This document shows, piece after piece, positions 30,614-39,431 of a DNA stretch of 64,000 bases. Origin of the DNA: Blastococcus sp. HT6-4 (GTDB lineage Bacteria > Actinomycetota > Actinomycetes > Mycobacteriales > Geodermatophilaceae). A program made the translations under genes and the position numbers. Numbering within the stretch: position 1 is the first letter of the stretch; each line of letters starts with the position of its first letter. The stretch covers positions 2,666,001 through 2,730,000 of the forward strand of contig NZ_CP155551.1 in assembly GCF_039679125.1 (NCBI RefSeq), given 5' to 3'. A model generated the notes under the pieces. That model saw only the letters and a list, made by a program, of their open reading frames with translations. It had not been told where the DNA came from and did not search any database.

Positions 30614-31369
30614 GTGCGGCGACTGCTCCCCGGGCCCGGCGCCGACGACGCCCCGCTCGACGACGACGCCCTGGTCGAGGCCTACCGCTGCCCGTCCGGG
30701 CGCTGGCTGCGGATGGACTTCATCGCCTCGCTCGACGGCGCCATCACCGTCGGCGGGGTGAGCGAGGGGCTGGGCTCCCCCGGTGACCGCCGGGTCTTCC
30801 GGGTGCTGCGCGCGCTGGCCGACGTCGTCCTCGTCGGGCACGGCACCGCCTCGGCCGAGGGCTACCGGCCCGTGCTGGCGAACTCCGCCGTCGGGCGGCT
30901 GCGCACCCGGCTCGGCCGGCCGCCGACCGCACCGGTCGCGGTCGTCTCCCGCCGGGCGTCGCTGGACCCGGCGAGCGGACTGGTCACCGAAGCCGTCTCC
31001 CCCACGATCCTGGTCACCTGCGCGGCGGCCGACCCGACCCGCCGCGCGGCGCTGGCCGACGCCGGGGCGACCGTGCTGGTGTGCGGGGACGACGACGTCG
31101 ACCTCCCGGCCGCGCTCGGCGCGCTCGCCGAGCGCGGGGTGGAGCAGGTGACGTGCGAGGGCGGCCCGCAACTGCTGCGCACCGCCCTGGCCGCCGGCGT
31201 CGTCGACGAGCTCGACCTGTCCCTCTCGCCGGCCCTGGTCGGCGGCGAGACCCGGCTGCTCGACCGGGCGCTCCCCGGCCCGGCGCGGCTGACGCTGCGC
31301 CAGGTGCTCGAGGAGGACGGCATGCTCTTCACCCGCTACGACGTCGGGCGCCCCGAGCCCCGGCCGTGA
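30614..31369 (+). CDS. RibD C-terminal/DHFR-fold pyrimidine reductase family protein
   Basis: A 251-residue NADPH-type reductase of the RibD_C fold, related to 5-amino-6-ribosylamino-uracil reductase. Characteristic pieces are MDFIASLDGAITVGG (substrate loop), LRALADVVLVGHGTASAEGY and VTCEGGPQLLRTALAAGVVDELDLSLSP. No deaminase domain is present and no other riboflavin gene is close, so it may act on another pteridine- or pyrimidine-like substrate. GTG start, one base after the treZ stop, so it is probably co-transcribed with treZ, though no functional link is known. Confidence 0.85.
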   Translation: MRRLLPGPGADDAPLDDDALVEAYRCPSGRWLRMDFIASLDGAITVGGVSEGLGSPGDRRVFRVLRALADVVLVGHGTASAEGYRPVLANSAVGRLRTRLGRPPTAPVAVVSRRASLDPASGLVTEAVSPTILVTCAAADPTRRAALADAGATVLVCGDDDVDLPAALGALAERGVEQVTCEGGPQLLRTALAAGVVDELDLSLSPALVGGETRLLDRALPGPARLTLRQVLEEDGMLFTRYDVGRPEPRP

Positions 31370-31419
31370 CGGTGCCCGATCCCGTGTCCGGTCGGCCCGA
31401 GACTGCTTGACTGACCGGC

Positions 31420-32493
31420 ATGGACCTCCCCGTGCAGCCGCCGGTGAAGCCGATGCTGGCCAAGGCCGTGACCACGATCCCCACCGGTGACGAGTGGTTC
31501 TACGAGCCGAAGTGGGACGGGTTCCGCTGCATCGTCTTCCGGGACGGCGACGAGGTGGAGCTGGGCAGCCGCAACGAGCGGCCGCTCACCCGCTACTTCC
31601 CCGACGTGGTCGCCGCGGTGAAGGAACAGCTCCCGGAGCGGTGCGTGGTCGACGGCGAGATCATCGTGCCGCGCGGGGACCGGCTGCACTTCGAGTCGCT
31701 CCTGCAGCGCATCCACCCGGCACAGTCGCGGGTCGCGCTGCTGGCCGAGGAGACCCCGGCCTCGTTCGTCGCCTTCGATCTGCTGGCGCTCGGCGACGAG
31801 TCGCTGCTCGACCAGCCGTTCGCCCGGCGCCAGGAGCGGCTGCGCACCGTCCTCGCCGGGGCGACGTCACCGGTGCACGTCACCGCGATCAGCCGCGACG
31901 CGGACACCGCCCGGCGCTGGTTCGACACCTTCGAGGGCGCGGGCCTCGACGGCGTCGTCGCCAAGAACGGCACGCTGCCGTACGGGCCGGACCAGCGGCT
32001 GATGGCCAAGATCAAGCACGTGCGGACGGCGGACTGCGTCGTCGCCGGCTTCCGCTGGCACAAGAGCGGGCCGATCGTCGGCTCGCTGCTGCTCGGGCTG
32101 TACGACGACGCCGGCGAGCTCCAGCACATCGGCGTCGCCGCCTCCTTCCCGATGAAGCGCCGCGCCGAGCTGGTCGAGGAGCTGGCGCCGTACCGGGCCG
32201 AGGCGCTCGACGGCCATCCGTGGCAGGACTGGGCCAACGCCGAGACCGGCTCCGACGGCGGTCACCGCATGCCCGGGGCGGTCAGCAGGTGGAACGCGAA
32301 GAAGGACCTCTCGTGGGTGCCGCTGCGGCCCGAGCTGGTCGTCGAGATCAAGTACGACCAGCTCGAGGGGCGTCGACTTCGTCACACGGGGCACTTCCTG
32401 CGCTGGCGCCCCGACCGGGACCCCCGCAGCTGCACGTACGACCAGCTCGACGTGCCCGTTCGCTACGACCTGGCCGAGGTCCTCGACGGCTGA
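31420..32493 (+). CDS. ligC: ATP-dependent DNA ligase, LigC type
   Basis: A 357-residue ATP-dependent ligase. The adenylated lysine is K31 in EPKWDGFR; further nucleotidyltransferase motifs are ELGSRNERPLTRY, VDGEIIVP, FVAFDLLALGDESL, LDGVVAKNGTLPYGP and MAKIKHVRTADCVVAGFRWH. The C-terminal OB fold includes ELVVEIKYDQLEGRRLRHTG. It matches the mycobacterial LigC group used in base-excision or backup end-joining repair, with no primase or nuclease domain fused. ATG start 50 bases after the reductase gene. A LigD-type polymerase is encoded two genes downstream, but no Ku gene is in the window. Confidence 0.92.
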   Translation: MDLPVQPPVKPMLAKAVTTIPTGDEWFYEPKWDGFRCIVFRDGDEVELGSRNERPLTRYFPDVVAAVKEQLPERCVVDGEIIVPRGDRLHFESLLQRIHPAQSRVALLAEETPASFVAFDLLALGDESLLDQPFARRQERLRTVLAGATSPVHVTAISRDADTARRWFDTFEGAGLDGVVAKNGTLPYGPDQRLMAKIKHVRTADCVVAGFRWHKSGPIVGSLLLGLYDDAGELQHIGVAASFPMKRRAELVEELAPYRAEALDGHPWQDWANAETGSDGGHRMPGAVSRWNAKKDLSWVPLRPELVVEIKYDQLEGRRLRHTGHFLRWRPDRDPRSCTYDQLDVPVRYDLAEVLDG

Positions 32494-32568
32494 TCGCCCG
32501 GCTGCGGAGCGGGGTCGCGGGAGCGGGGCCGCCTGCCGCGGTTGCGCGAGGCTCCTACGCTCGGGATC

Positions 32569-34128
32569 ATGCGTCTGCACCGTGGCCTCCCGGCCGCCGC
32601 GTCCGGCCTGCTCCTGGCCCTCCCCCTGGCACTGGCCGGGTGCACCACCTCCGGCGACGACGCCGAGGCCCCCGCGGCCGCCAGCGCGACACCGACCGAG
32701 GCCGAGGTCGCCGCCGTCGAGTGGACCGACTGCGACGACCAGATCCAGCCGCTGATCGCCGGCCAGCCCGGCAGCGAGCGCCCGCTGAGCTTCGAGTGCG
32801 GCCGCACCGAGGTGCCGATCAGCTACGACGATCCCGGGGGCGACACGCTCCCGCTGTTCCTGGTCCGCGCCTCGTCGGGCGCGCAGACCGACCCCATCGG
32901 GTCCCTGGTGGTCAACCCCGGCGGGCCGGGCGGTTCCGGGGCGGACGCCGCGATCGGGCTGGCGCTGACCCTGCCCGAGGACGTGCTCGACCGCTTCGCC
33001 GTCGTGGGCTTCGACCCCCGTGGCGTGGGGCTGTCCACCCCCGTGGAGTGCATCCCGGCCGAGCTCAAGGACCGGGCGGTCGCCGCCGAGCCGCGGCCGA
33101 CCACCGACGAGCAGCTCGACGCCGTCTTCGCGATGGCCGACGACGTGGCCGAGGGCTGCGCCGAGGAGTACGGCGACGCACTGGGCACGTTCAACACCGT
33201 CGACACCGCGCGCGACATGGAGCAGCTGCGGCAGGCGCTGGGCGAGGAGCGGCTGACCTTCCTCGGCTACTCCTACGGCACCACGCTGGGCTCCACCTAC
33301 GCCGAGCTCTTCCCCGACCGCGTGCGCGCCATGGTGCTCGATGCCGCCGTCGACCCCGACGCCGACGCGATCGCCGACGCCGAGGCGACCGCGGCCGGGC
33401 TCGAGGCCGGGTTCGACGCCTTCGCCGCGAACTGCACGGGCCTGATCGCCGGCTGCCCCCTCGGCGACGACCCCCGTCGCTTCGTCGAGGAGCTGCTCGC
33501 CCAGGCCGACGCCACCCCCATCCCGAGCAGCGAGCCCGAGGAGTCCCGCCAGGCGACGCCGGGGATCGTGCTCACCGCGATCCAGGCGGGGCTCTACGAC
33601 ACCGCGTCCTGGCCGCAGCTGGCCCAGGGCCTCGCGGCCGCCCGCGACGGCGACGCCCGGGCGCTGTTCTCGCTGGCCGACCAGTACACCGGCCGGCTCG
33701 AGGACGGCACCTACACCAACCTCTTCGACGCCAACCTCGCCATCAACTGCGCCGACACCGAGCAGACCGTGGAGGAGAGCCGGGTGCGCCAGCTCGCGCC
33801 CGAGTGGGGCGAGCGCTTCCCGCTGTTCGGCGCCGGGTCCGCCGCCGGGCTGTACACGTGCTCGGTGTGGGAGGCGGAGCGGACGCCGCTCCCCGAGCGC
33901 GATGCCGAGGGCAGCGCGCCGATCGTCGTCGTCGGCAACGCCGGTGACCCGGTGACCCCGCTGGCCGGCGCCGTCGACCTCGCCGAGGACCTCGACAGCG
34001 GCGTGCTGCTCACCTGGGAGGGCCAGGGGCACACGGCCTACCCGAAGACCGAGTGCGTCACCGCGGCGGTCAACGCCTACCTCATCGATCTGGTGGCGCC
34101 GGTGGACGGCCTCACCTGCCCTGCGTGA
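32569..34128 (+). CDS. Lipoprotein alpha/beta hydrolase, tripeptidyl aminopeptidase-like
   Basis: A 519-residue secreted lipoprotein. The signal peptide ends LALPLALAGC, giving lipidated Cys25; a Thr/Ala-rich linker follows. The hydrolase core has VVNPGGPGGSGADAA (oxyanion region), VGFDPRGVGLSTPVEC, nucleophile Ser in LGYSYGTTLGSTYAE, Asp in VVGNAGDPVTPLAGA and His in WEGQGHTAYP. The C-terminal part matches the TAP-like domain of Streptomyces tripeptidyl aminopeptidases (SlpD/SlpE group). Start ATG at 32569 is preferred to 32542 because the signal peptide then begins correctly. It lies between two DNA repair genes without an obvious link. Confidence 0.9.
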   Translation: MRLHRGLPAAASGLLLALPLALAGCTTSGDDAEAPAAASATPTEAEVAAVEWTDCDDQIQPLIAGQPGSERPLSFECGRTEVPISYDDPGGDTLPLFLVRASSGAQTDPIGSLVVNPGGPGGSGADAAIGLALTLPEDVLDRFAVVGFDPRGVGLSTPVECIPAELKDRAVAAEPRPTTDEQLDAVFAMADDVAEGCAEEYGDALGTFNTVDTARDMEQLRQALGEERLTFLGYSYGTTLGSTYAELFPDRVRAMVLDAAVDPDADAIADAEATAAGLEAGFDAFAANCTGLIAGCPLGDDPRRFVEELLAQADATPIPSSEPEESRQATPGIVLTAIQAGLYDTASWPQLAQGLAAARDGDARALFSLADQYTGRLEDGTYTNLFDANLAINCADTEQTVEESRVRQLAPEWGERFPLFGAGSAAGLYTCSVWEAERTPLPERDAEGSAPIVVVGNAGDPVTPLAGAVDLAEDLDSGVLLTWEGQGHTAYPKTECVTAAVNAYLIDLVAPVDGLTCPA

Positions 34129-34164
34129 GACTCGGCGCTCCCGACCACTGAGGGAGTGCCGCTG

Positions 34165-35232
34165 ATGGCCACCAGCAAGGACGCCGTCGTCCTCGACGTC
34201 GCCGGGCACGAGGTGCGCGTCTCCAACCCGGAGAAGCCGTACTTCGCGGGCCTGGGCGTGCGGAAGATCGACGTCGTGGAGTACTTCGTCGCCGTCGGCG
34301 ACGGGATCCTGTTCGCGCTGAAGGACCGGCCGACGACGCTGGAGCGCTGGCCGGGCGGCTACTCCCCCGACGCGAAGATGGCCACGCGGGCAGACACCCA
34401 CGGCGACGCCTTCTACCAGAAGCGGGTGCCGAAGAACGCCCCGCCGTGGGTGCCGACCGCGCACATCACCTTCCCCAGTGGGCGGACGGCCGACGAGATC
34501 GCCCCCGACTCGGTGGCCGTGGTCGCCTGGTGCGCGAACCTCGGGACGCTGACCTTCCACCCGTGGCCGGTGGACAAGACCGACGTCGAGGCGCCGAACC
34601 AGATCCGCATCGACCTCGACCCGCAGCCGGGCACCGACTTCGCCGACGCGGTGTGGGTGGCCCCGCACGTGCGGGAGCTGCTGCACGAGTTCGGCATGGA
34701 GGGCTGGCCGAAGACCTCCGGCGGGCGCGGCGTGCACATCTACGTGCCCATCCAGCCGCGCTGGACCTTCACCGAGGTCCGGCATGCGGTGATCGCCCTC
34801 GGCCGCGAGCTGGAGCGGCGCCTGCCCGACCGCGTGACGATGTCGTGGTGGAAGGAGGAGCGCGGCGAGAAGATCTTCATCGACTACAACCAGATGGCCC
34901 GGGACCGCACCATCGCCTCGGCCTACTCCATCCGGCCCAAGCCGCACGCGCCGGTCTCCGCACCCGTCGACTGGGAGGAGCTGCCCGACGTGCATCCCAC
35001 CGACTTCGACATCCGGACCATGCCCGAGCGCTTCGCGAAGGTGGGCGACCGGCACGCCGGCCTCGCCGACCACGCCTACGGCATCGAACCGCTGCTGGAG
35101 CTGGCCGAGCGGCAGGCCGCCGACGACGGTCTGGGTGACCTGCCCTATCCCCCCGACTACCCGAAGATGCCGGGCGAGCCGATGCGCGTGCAGCCCAGCC
35201 GCGCCAAGCGGTCTACCAGCGAAAACCAGTGA
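34165..35232 (+). CDS. LigD-type polymerase/primase (PolD) for end joining
   Basis: A 355-residue archaeo-eukaryotic primase-like polymerase, the stand-alone form of the LigD polymerase domain. It fills gaps, preferably with ribonucleotides, during non-homologous end joining. Motifs: RVSNPEKPYF, ERWPGGYSPDA, FYQKRVPKNAPPW, catalytic IRIDLDPQPG (D150, D152), KTSGGRGVHIYVP and DYNQMARDRTIASAYSIRP. GAGGGA nine bases before the ATG at 34165 decides that start over a GTG at 34156. The last 15 residues (QPSRAKRSTSENQ) lie in the repeat shared with 41766-41893 and differ slightly from the copy there. Confidence 0.92.
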   Translation: MATSKDAVVLDVAGHEVRVSNPEKPYFAGLGVRKIDVVEYFVAVGDGILFALKDRPTTLERWPGGYSPDAKMATRADTHGDAFYQKRVPKNAPPWVPTAHITFPSGRTADEIAPDSVAVVAWCANLGTLTFHPWPVDKTDVEAPNQIRIDLDPQPGTDFADAVWVAPHVRELLHEFGMEGWPKTSGGRGVHIYVPIQPRWTFTEVRHAVIALGRELERRLPDRVTMSWWKEERGEKIFIDYNQMARDRTIASAYSIRPKPHAPVSAPVDWEELPDVHPTDFDIRTMPERFAKVGDRHAGLADHAYGIEPLLELAERQAADDGLGDLPYPPDYPKMPGEPMRVQPSRAKRSTSENQ

Positions 35233-35372
35233 TCGCGCCGTCAGGCCGGGACCCCGGCCTGGCACGGTGGCCCCGGCTACCCGGCGGGCGATCAACGGGG
35301 TGGCCGGTGCGCGACGGCTGCCCGCGGCGCACGTGCGGCGTCGGCCATCTCGGCCAGCATCGCCTCGGTCGT
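35162..35372 (+). repeat. Left copy of the duplicated ligD-pol/aroF junction
   Basis: This copy holds the last 70 bases of the LigD-pol gene, the intergenic hairpin (9-base arms around AC, near 35244-35263) and, at 35329-35372, a reverse-strand remnant of the aroF 3' end that translates [15 protein letters not shown]. Block 35162-35289 matches 41766-41893 with about ten differences in 127 bases; block 35329-35372 matches 41950-41993 with about three. The aroF part is orphaned here. It marks the left edge of the inserted region. Confidence 0.85.
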
Positions 35373-35625
35373 CGTCGCGCTGAGAACTGCAGCGGCTGCG
35401 GACCGTCAAGCGGAGGGCGACCGGCATCGCGGACGTCTCCTACAGCTAGGAGAGTTCGCGCGAGGCATGGGGTCGCCGGAGTGCTACTCGAGCCACCCGC
35501 GGCATCGGATCGACCTGCATCTTCGCCCGGGACTGCCCAAGGTTCGGTTGACTCCTTACCTGTGAGGCCGCGGCCTCTGGAAGCCGAGAACCGCGCGCGC
35601 CGTAAGCGCCACGCAGTTCAAGGGC

Positions 35626-36936
35626 TCAACACAATCCAGGGTGTAGTTGCGGTCTGAAGCCGCCGGTCTCGAGCAGGCTCCTGGCGATGTAGTTGGTGAG
35701 GTTGCGGAACCCGAGCGCCGAGCCGCGCAGATGCTCCAGGCGTCCGTTCATCGCTTCTGTCGGGCCGTTGCTCGTGCCGGGGCGGTCGAAGTAGGCCAGG
35801 ACGTCCTCGGCGCGCTTCTTCAGGGTCCGCCCGAGGGTCGTCAGCTCGGTGAGCGCGGCCGGGACGCCGTGGCTGACGGACTCGATCAGCGTCGTCATGA
35901 GCCGCCGGCCCTTCGCGCGGTCGGGTTCGCGGTAGGCGCCGATCATGCGCTGGTAGATGCCCCAGGTCGCCTCGACCTGGACGTGCTCCTCGACGCCGAA
36001 CAGCGCGGTGAGGCGTTGCTGCTGTCGGTCGGTGAGGAGGTCAGAACCCGTGTGCAGGGTGCGTCGGGCGCGGTAGAGCGGGTCGTCCTTGCGGCCTCGG
36101 TGGCCGTGCAGATCCTGCTGGACCCGGCGGCGGCAGCGGTCCAACGCGTCGCCGGCGAGGCGGACGACGTGGAACGGATCCATGACGGCGACGGCGTCGG
36201 GGAGCTCTTCGGTGGTGGCGGTCTTGAAGCCGGTGAACCCGTCCATCGCGACCACCTCCAGGCCCTTCCGCCAGGCCTCCGGCCGCTGGGTAAGCCAGGT
36301 CTTGAAGGCCTGCTTGGAGCGGCCTTCGACCATGTCCAGCAGGCGGGAGGGCCCGGTCTTGTCGCGGATCGGGGTGAGGTCGATGATGACGGTGACGTAC
36401 TTGTCGCCGTGGCGGGTGTGGCGCCAGACATGCTCATCAACCCCGATGACCGCTACGCCGTGGAAGCGGTCCGGGTCGCCGATCAAGACGCGCTTACCCT
36501 CGGCGAGGACGGCGGTGTTGGCGGTGTTCCACGACACCGCGAGGGCTTCGGCGATCCGAGCCACCGTGAGGTGCTGGACCACTAGCCCTTCCAGGGCCCA
36601 GCGCAGCGCGCTTCGGGAGAGCCGCGCCCGGGGTTCTGCGGCGCGGCTGGTGTCTTGACGCCAGACGTGGCCGCAGCCGGTGCACTGGTAGCGGCGGACC
36701 GTGACCAGCAGCGTCGTGGGCCGCCAGCCCAGCGGCTCGTGGGCCAGGCGGCGGGTCACGCTGTCACGCGGGGTGCCCTCCCAGCCGCAGCGCCTGCACC
36801 ACTGGTCGGCCTCCACGACGCGGCAGGCCAGGACCGCGCGGTCGGGCTCGAGGCACTGCCCGAGGGCTTGCAGACCCAGCTTGTCGAGGCGGCAAAACGT
36901 GGTCAGGTCGGGGCAGGCAAAGGTAGCGTCAGGCAC
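35626..36936 (-). CDS. ISL3-family transposase
   Basis: A 436-residue DDE transposase. An N-terminal zinc-finger-like part (CRRCGWEG; YQCTGCGHVWRQDTSR) and helix-turn-helix segment (LVVQHLTVARIAEALAVSW) precede the catalytic core, with Asp in VAVIGVDEHVWR, Asp in LEVVAMDGFTGF and Glu in GTSNGPTEAMNGRLEHLRG. This pattern is ISL3. The start is a GTG at 36936; the frame runs on to 37185 but the added residues are low-quality. The gene is full length. Possible weak terminal inverted repeats are at 35623-35643 and 37026-37046, giving a 1.4-kb element; no target duplication is seen. Confidence 0.93.
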   Translation of the reverse strand: MPDATFACPDLTTFCRLDKLGLQALGQCLEPDRAVLACRVVEADQWCRRCGWEGTPRDSVTRRLAHEPLGWRPTTLLVTVRRYQCTGCGHVWRQDTSRAAEPRARLSRSALRWALEGLVVQHLTVARIAEALAVSWNTANTAVLAEGKRVLIGDPDRFHGVAVIGVDEHVWRHTRHGDKYVTVIIDLTPIRDKTGPSRLLDMVEGRSKQAFKTWLTQRPEAWRKGLEVVAMDGFTGFKTATTEELPDAVAVMDPFHVVRLAGDALDRCRRRVQQDLHGHRGRKDDPLYRARRTLHTGSDLLTDRQQQRLTALFGVEEHVQVEATWGIYQRMIGAYREPDRAKGRRLMTTLIESVSHGVPAALTELTTLGRTLKKRAEDVLAYFDRPGTSNGPTEAMNGRLEHLRGSALGFRNLTNYIARSLLETGGFRPQLHPGLC

Positions 36937-37197
36937 GTCGAGGTCTTTCTGGATGGGCGGTGTAGGAACTTCCACCCTCGGCAGGCCTCGGCCTTCACCC
37001 GGGCACCCACGCGCGGGCCGGTGCCACCATTCAGCTCTGACAAGCCATCGAAGTAGCCTCAATCCCGGGCGGAGGGTGCGAGCAGCTCTCCGGTCCCATC
37101 GCCGCAGTAGACGCCCAGCGACCAGGCTGAGCGCATCGCGGCGCCAGCCCCGCTGAGCGGGAAGCGGCGCCAGTGCATGCTGCAAACAGGAGAGTTC

Positions 37198-38415
37198 ATG
37201 ACGTTGTCCCCGGCCGCCCGGGTCGGCCTGGCCGGAGCGGCGGTGGTCGGGGTCGCCTTCGGTATGGCCCGGTACGCCTACGGGCTGACACTGCCCGACA
37301 TCCGACAGGACCTGGGACTCTCCGAGCTGGTGCTCGGTCTGGTCGCCAGCGCCACGTTCGCCGGCTACCTAGCGGGCCTGCTGCTTACGGGGCCGCTCGC
37401 CACTCGCCGCGGCTCGCGTGCCCCGACGACCGTGGGCGGAGCCTGCGGCGCTCTGGGGGCGGTGATCGTCACGGTCGCGCAGTCTCCCTGGTTGCTCGCC
37501 GGCGGTGCCGTCCTGGCCGGCAGTGCGGGCGGCTGGGTCTGGGCGCCCTACTCCGACATCGTGACGCGGACGGTAGCCGAGCGGCAGCAGCCGAGGGCGT
37601 TGGCGATCATCACGACCGGCACCAGCGGCGGACTGGTCGCTCTGGGTGCTCTGGCCGGCCTTGCCGCGCTGGGCTCATGGCGCCTGGTCTGGGGCGGCAT
37701 CGCCCTCGCCGCCGTGGCTGCCGCCGTGGTGAACCTCCGGCTGGTGCCGAGAACCAGGCCAGCCCCACGCCCGGATGGGCGGCGCGGCACCTCCTCACTC
37801 GTGAGAGCGCTGCGGGTTCCGGCCGCCTACTCCGTCGTCTACTTCGCGGTCATAGTCATCTACTTCACCTACGCCGCGGACGTCCTCCAGCGGGATGACC
37901 TCCCGGCGGCAGCCGTCCCGGCCCTCTACGCGGCCATCGGCCTCACCGGCGTGGTTGCTGTAACGACCGGGGCCATCGCGAAGCGACTTGGCAGCATCAG
38001 GGTGGCGGCGCTATGCCTGTTGACGGTGGCTGCGGCGCTGGCACTACTGGGGCTGGCCAGCGACTCCCTGGCCGCGACGGCGGCCTCGGCATGCATCTTC
38101 GGCGTGGGGTATATGACCGGGTCGGCGGTGCTCGCGGTCTGGACCGCCGAGCTGGTGCCCGACCGCGCAGGCACGGCGTTCACCGGGTGTCTGGTCGTGG
38201 GAGCCGTCACCTCGGTCGCAGCGCCCGCCGTCGCCGGTGCGGTCATCCCTGGCCTGGGGCTAGGGACGCTGCTCGTCCTCACCGCCGCGGTGTCACTGCT
38301 CAGCGGGGTGGCACTGATGCTGCACGGGTCCTCGGGAGGGGGACCGTCAGCAACACCGAATCGTGAACCCCAGTGTCCCGCCAGTACTCGTCCCGCACAC
38401 CCTCCATTGCGATGA
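37198..38415 (+). CDS. YbfB/YjiJ-type MFS transporter
   Basis: A 405-residue major facilitator with twelve hydrophobic segments. The opening VGVAFGMARYAYGLTLPDIR, with a conserved Arg-Tyr pair in the first helix, and the loop GPLATRRGSRAPT fit the YbfB/YjiJ exporter group. AGGAGAG sits directly upstream of the ATG at 37198. The polar last 35 residues (after LMLHGSSGGG) run into DNA resembling an IS3 element, so the C-terminus may be altered by that insertion. It has no partner regulator nearby. Substrate is unknown; drugs or sugars are typical for the wider family. Confidence 0.82.
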   Translation: MTLSPAARVGLAGAAVVGVAFGMARYAYGLTLPDIRQDLGLSELVLGLVASATFAGYLAGLLLTGPLATRRGSRAPTTVGGACGALGAVIVTVAQSPWLLAGGAVLAGSAGGWVWAPYSDIVTRTVAERQQPRALAIITTGTSGGLVALGALAGLAALGSWRLVWGGIALAAVAAAVVNLRLVPRTRPAPRPDGRRGTSSLVRALRVPAAYSVVYFAVIVIYFTYAADVLQRDDLPAAAVPALYAAIGLTGVVAVTTGAIAKRLGSIRVAALCLLTVAAALALLGLASDSLAATAASACIFGVGYMTGSAVLAVWTAELVPDRAGTAFTGCLVVGAVTSVAAPAVAGAVIPGLGLGTLLVLTAAVSLLSGVALMLHGSSGGGPSATPNREPQCPASTRPAHPPLR

Positions 38416-38580
38416 GCCAGTTCAAGCAGGAGAACGAGATGCTGCCCGGCGGCCTACTTAGCGCGCGACGTGCTCCCAGAATGATGTACCCGCTGGTCCA
38501 AGAGCTCGCCGCCGACAAGATCCCTGTCGTGGTGACCTGCCCGGTGCTCGGCTTCTCCAAGCAGGCCTTGTACACGAGGG
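38410..38580 (+). pseudogene. IS3-family orfA/orfB fragment
   Basis: A short remnant of an insertion sequence. One frame gives the end of orfA (AMSQFKQENEML, then after a frame change AAYLARDVLPE and TGA at 38480-38482). The orfB start ATG overlaps that stop (38479-38484) and reads MMYPLVQELAADK, then TCPVLGFSKQALY, the standard N-terminus of an IS3-type transposase. Similarity ends after about 35 residues, so the integrase domain is missing. It follows, and probably trimmed, the MFS gene. Confidence 0.65.
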
Positions 38581-38671
38581 AACCTAGCCCGCCGTCTTCA
38601 CGCGCGGTGCTATGCCGGTGTCGAAGAGAACGCACGGCGTGACGATCCCGAGTCCACCGTCTTGTGAGGGC

Positions 38672-39430
38672 CTAGATACCTTGAGAGGCACCGGCGCCGA
38701 AGTCCTGTTGTTGCTCTGGGGTCAAAAGGATCCAGGTACTTGTGCCAACGGAGGTGAGCTCGCCGTTCGCCGCCTGTATCGCCGACCCCGCATGGCGTTT
38801 CCGCCCATCCGCCCTGAGAGTCCACCCCAGGACTGTTAGAGGTTCGCCGGCTCTCGGTCGGCGATGCACGACCGCGGCCATGCGGCCCAGCACGATGGTC
38901 CCCAGGTTCGGGTCGACCGACAGCCACGCGAATCCGCTCTGACAGTCGAGGGCTGCCCACAGAATGCGCTCGTCCACGGCTCCACCGTCGTCCACGTGCG
39001 AGGACGTCGGGGTCCATGGCCAGGCGACGATGCCGTGTTCGCACGTGGCACCCGGGAAGATGCGCAGTCCGTCACCCGGGGTGCGGTCGGGGCCGCAGGT
39101 GTAGCAGGTCGGATAGACGTGACTGCGCCGGTAGGCAGTGATGTCGAATGACTCGGCCGCTACTAGAGCCTCGTCGTAGCTCACGGTCGGTGGGGAACTG
39201 AGTTCGCCGTCGAACCGTCGGGCTTGTGCCACCAACCTGTCATCGGCCAGCAGCCGTGTCTCGCCGTGTTCCTGTTCCAGCGTGAGTGGCTGTTGCAGCG
39301 GGGGCGGGGCGAAAAGCGTGACCTCGGCGGGTCGCCTGGACCCCTGCGCCGTCACCCCGCAGGCATAACCGCCGTTGGCTGAGCCCGGGGGTCCACAAAA
39401 GCGCCGGTCTATCACCACGTGCGTCCGCAT
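38672..39430 (-). CDS. Hotdog-fold (thioesterase-like) protein
   Basis: A 252-residue protein that opens MRTHVVIDRRFCGPPGSANGG, where GPPGSxNGGY is shared by a group of actinobacterial hotdog-like proteins; PAEVTLFAPPPLQQPL follows. A Cys pair in YPTCYTCGPDRTPGDGLRI and an ILWAALDCQSGFAW segment resemble the second half of those proteins. The precise reaction is not known to me; acyl-CoA thioester handling is the usual guess. ATG start lies one base after the stop of the oxidoreductase gene, so the two form one unit. Confidence 0.65.
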   Translation of the reverse strand: MRTHVVIDRRFCGPPGSANGGYACGVTAQGSRRPAEVTLFAPPPLQQPLTLEQEHGETRLLADDRLVAQARRFDGELSSPPTVSYDEALVAAESFDITAYRRSHVYPTCYTCGPDRTPGDGLRIFPGATCEHGIVAWPWTPTSSHVDDGGAVDERILWAALDCQSGFAWLSVDPNLGTIVLGRMAAVVHRRPRAGEPLTVLGWTLRADGRKRHAGSAIQAANGELTSVGTSTWILLTPEQQQDFGAGASQGI

Positions 39431-39431
39431 C

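Noticed and set aside
31867-35427. 1186-codon open frame on the minus strand
   Set aside because: Antisense to ligC, the lipoprotein hydrolase and ligD-pol; no recognisable domain and no ribosome site.
35373-35625. Integrase or tRNA attachment site at the left edge of the island
   Set aside because: I looked for a tRNA-like fold, an integrase fragment and a short core repeat and found none.
35623-37046. Terminal inverted repeats of the ISL3 element
   Set aside because: The candidate ends (35623-35643, 37026-37046) agree at only about half their positions and no 8-base target duplication flanks them, so the element borders are left open.
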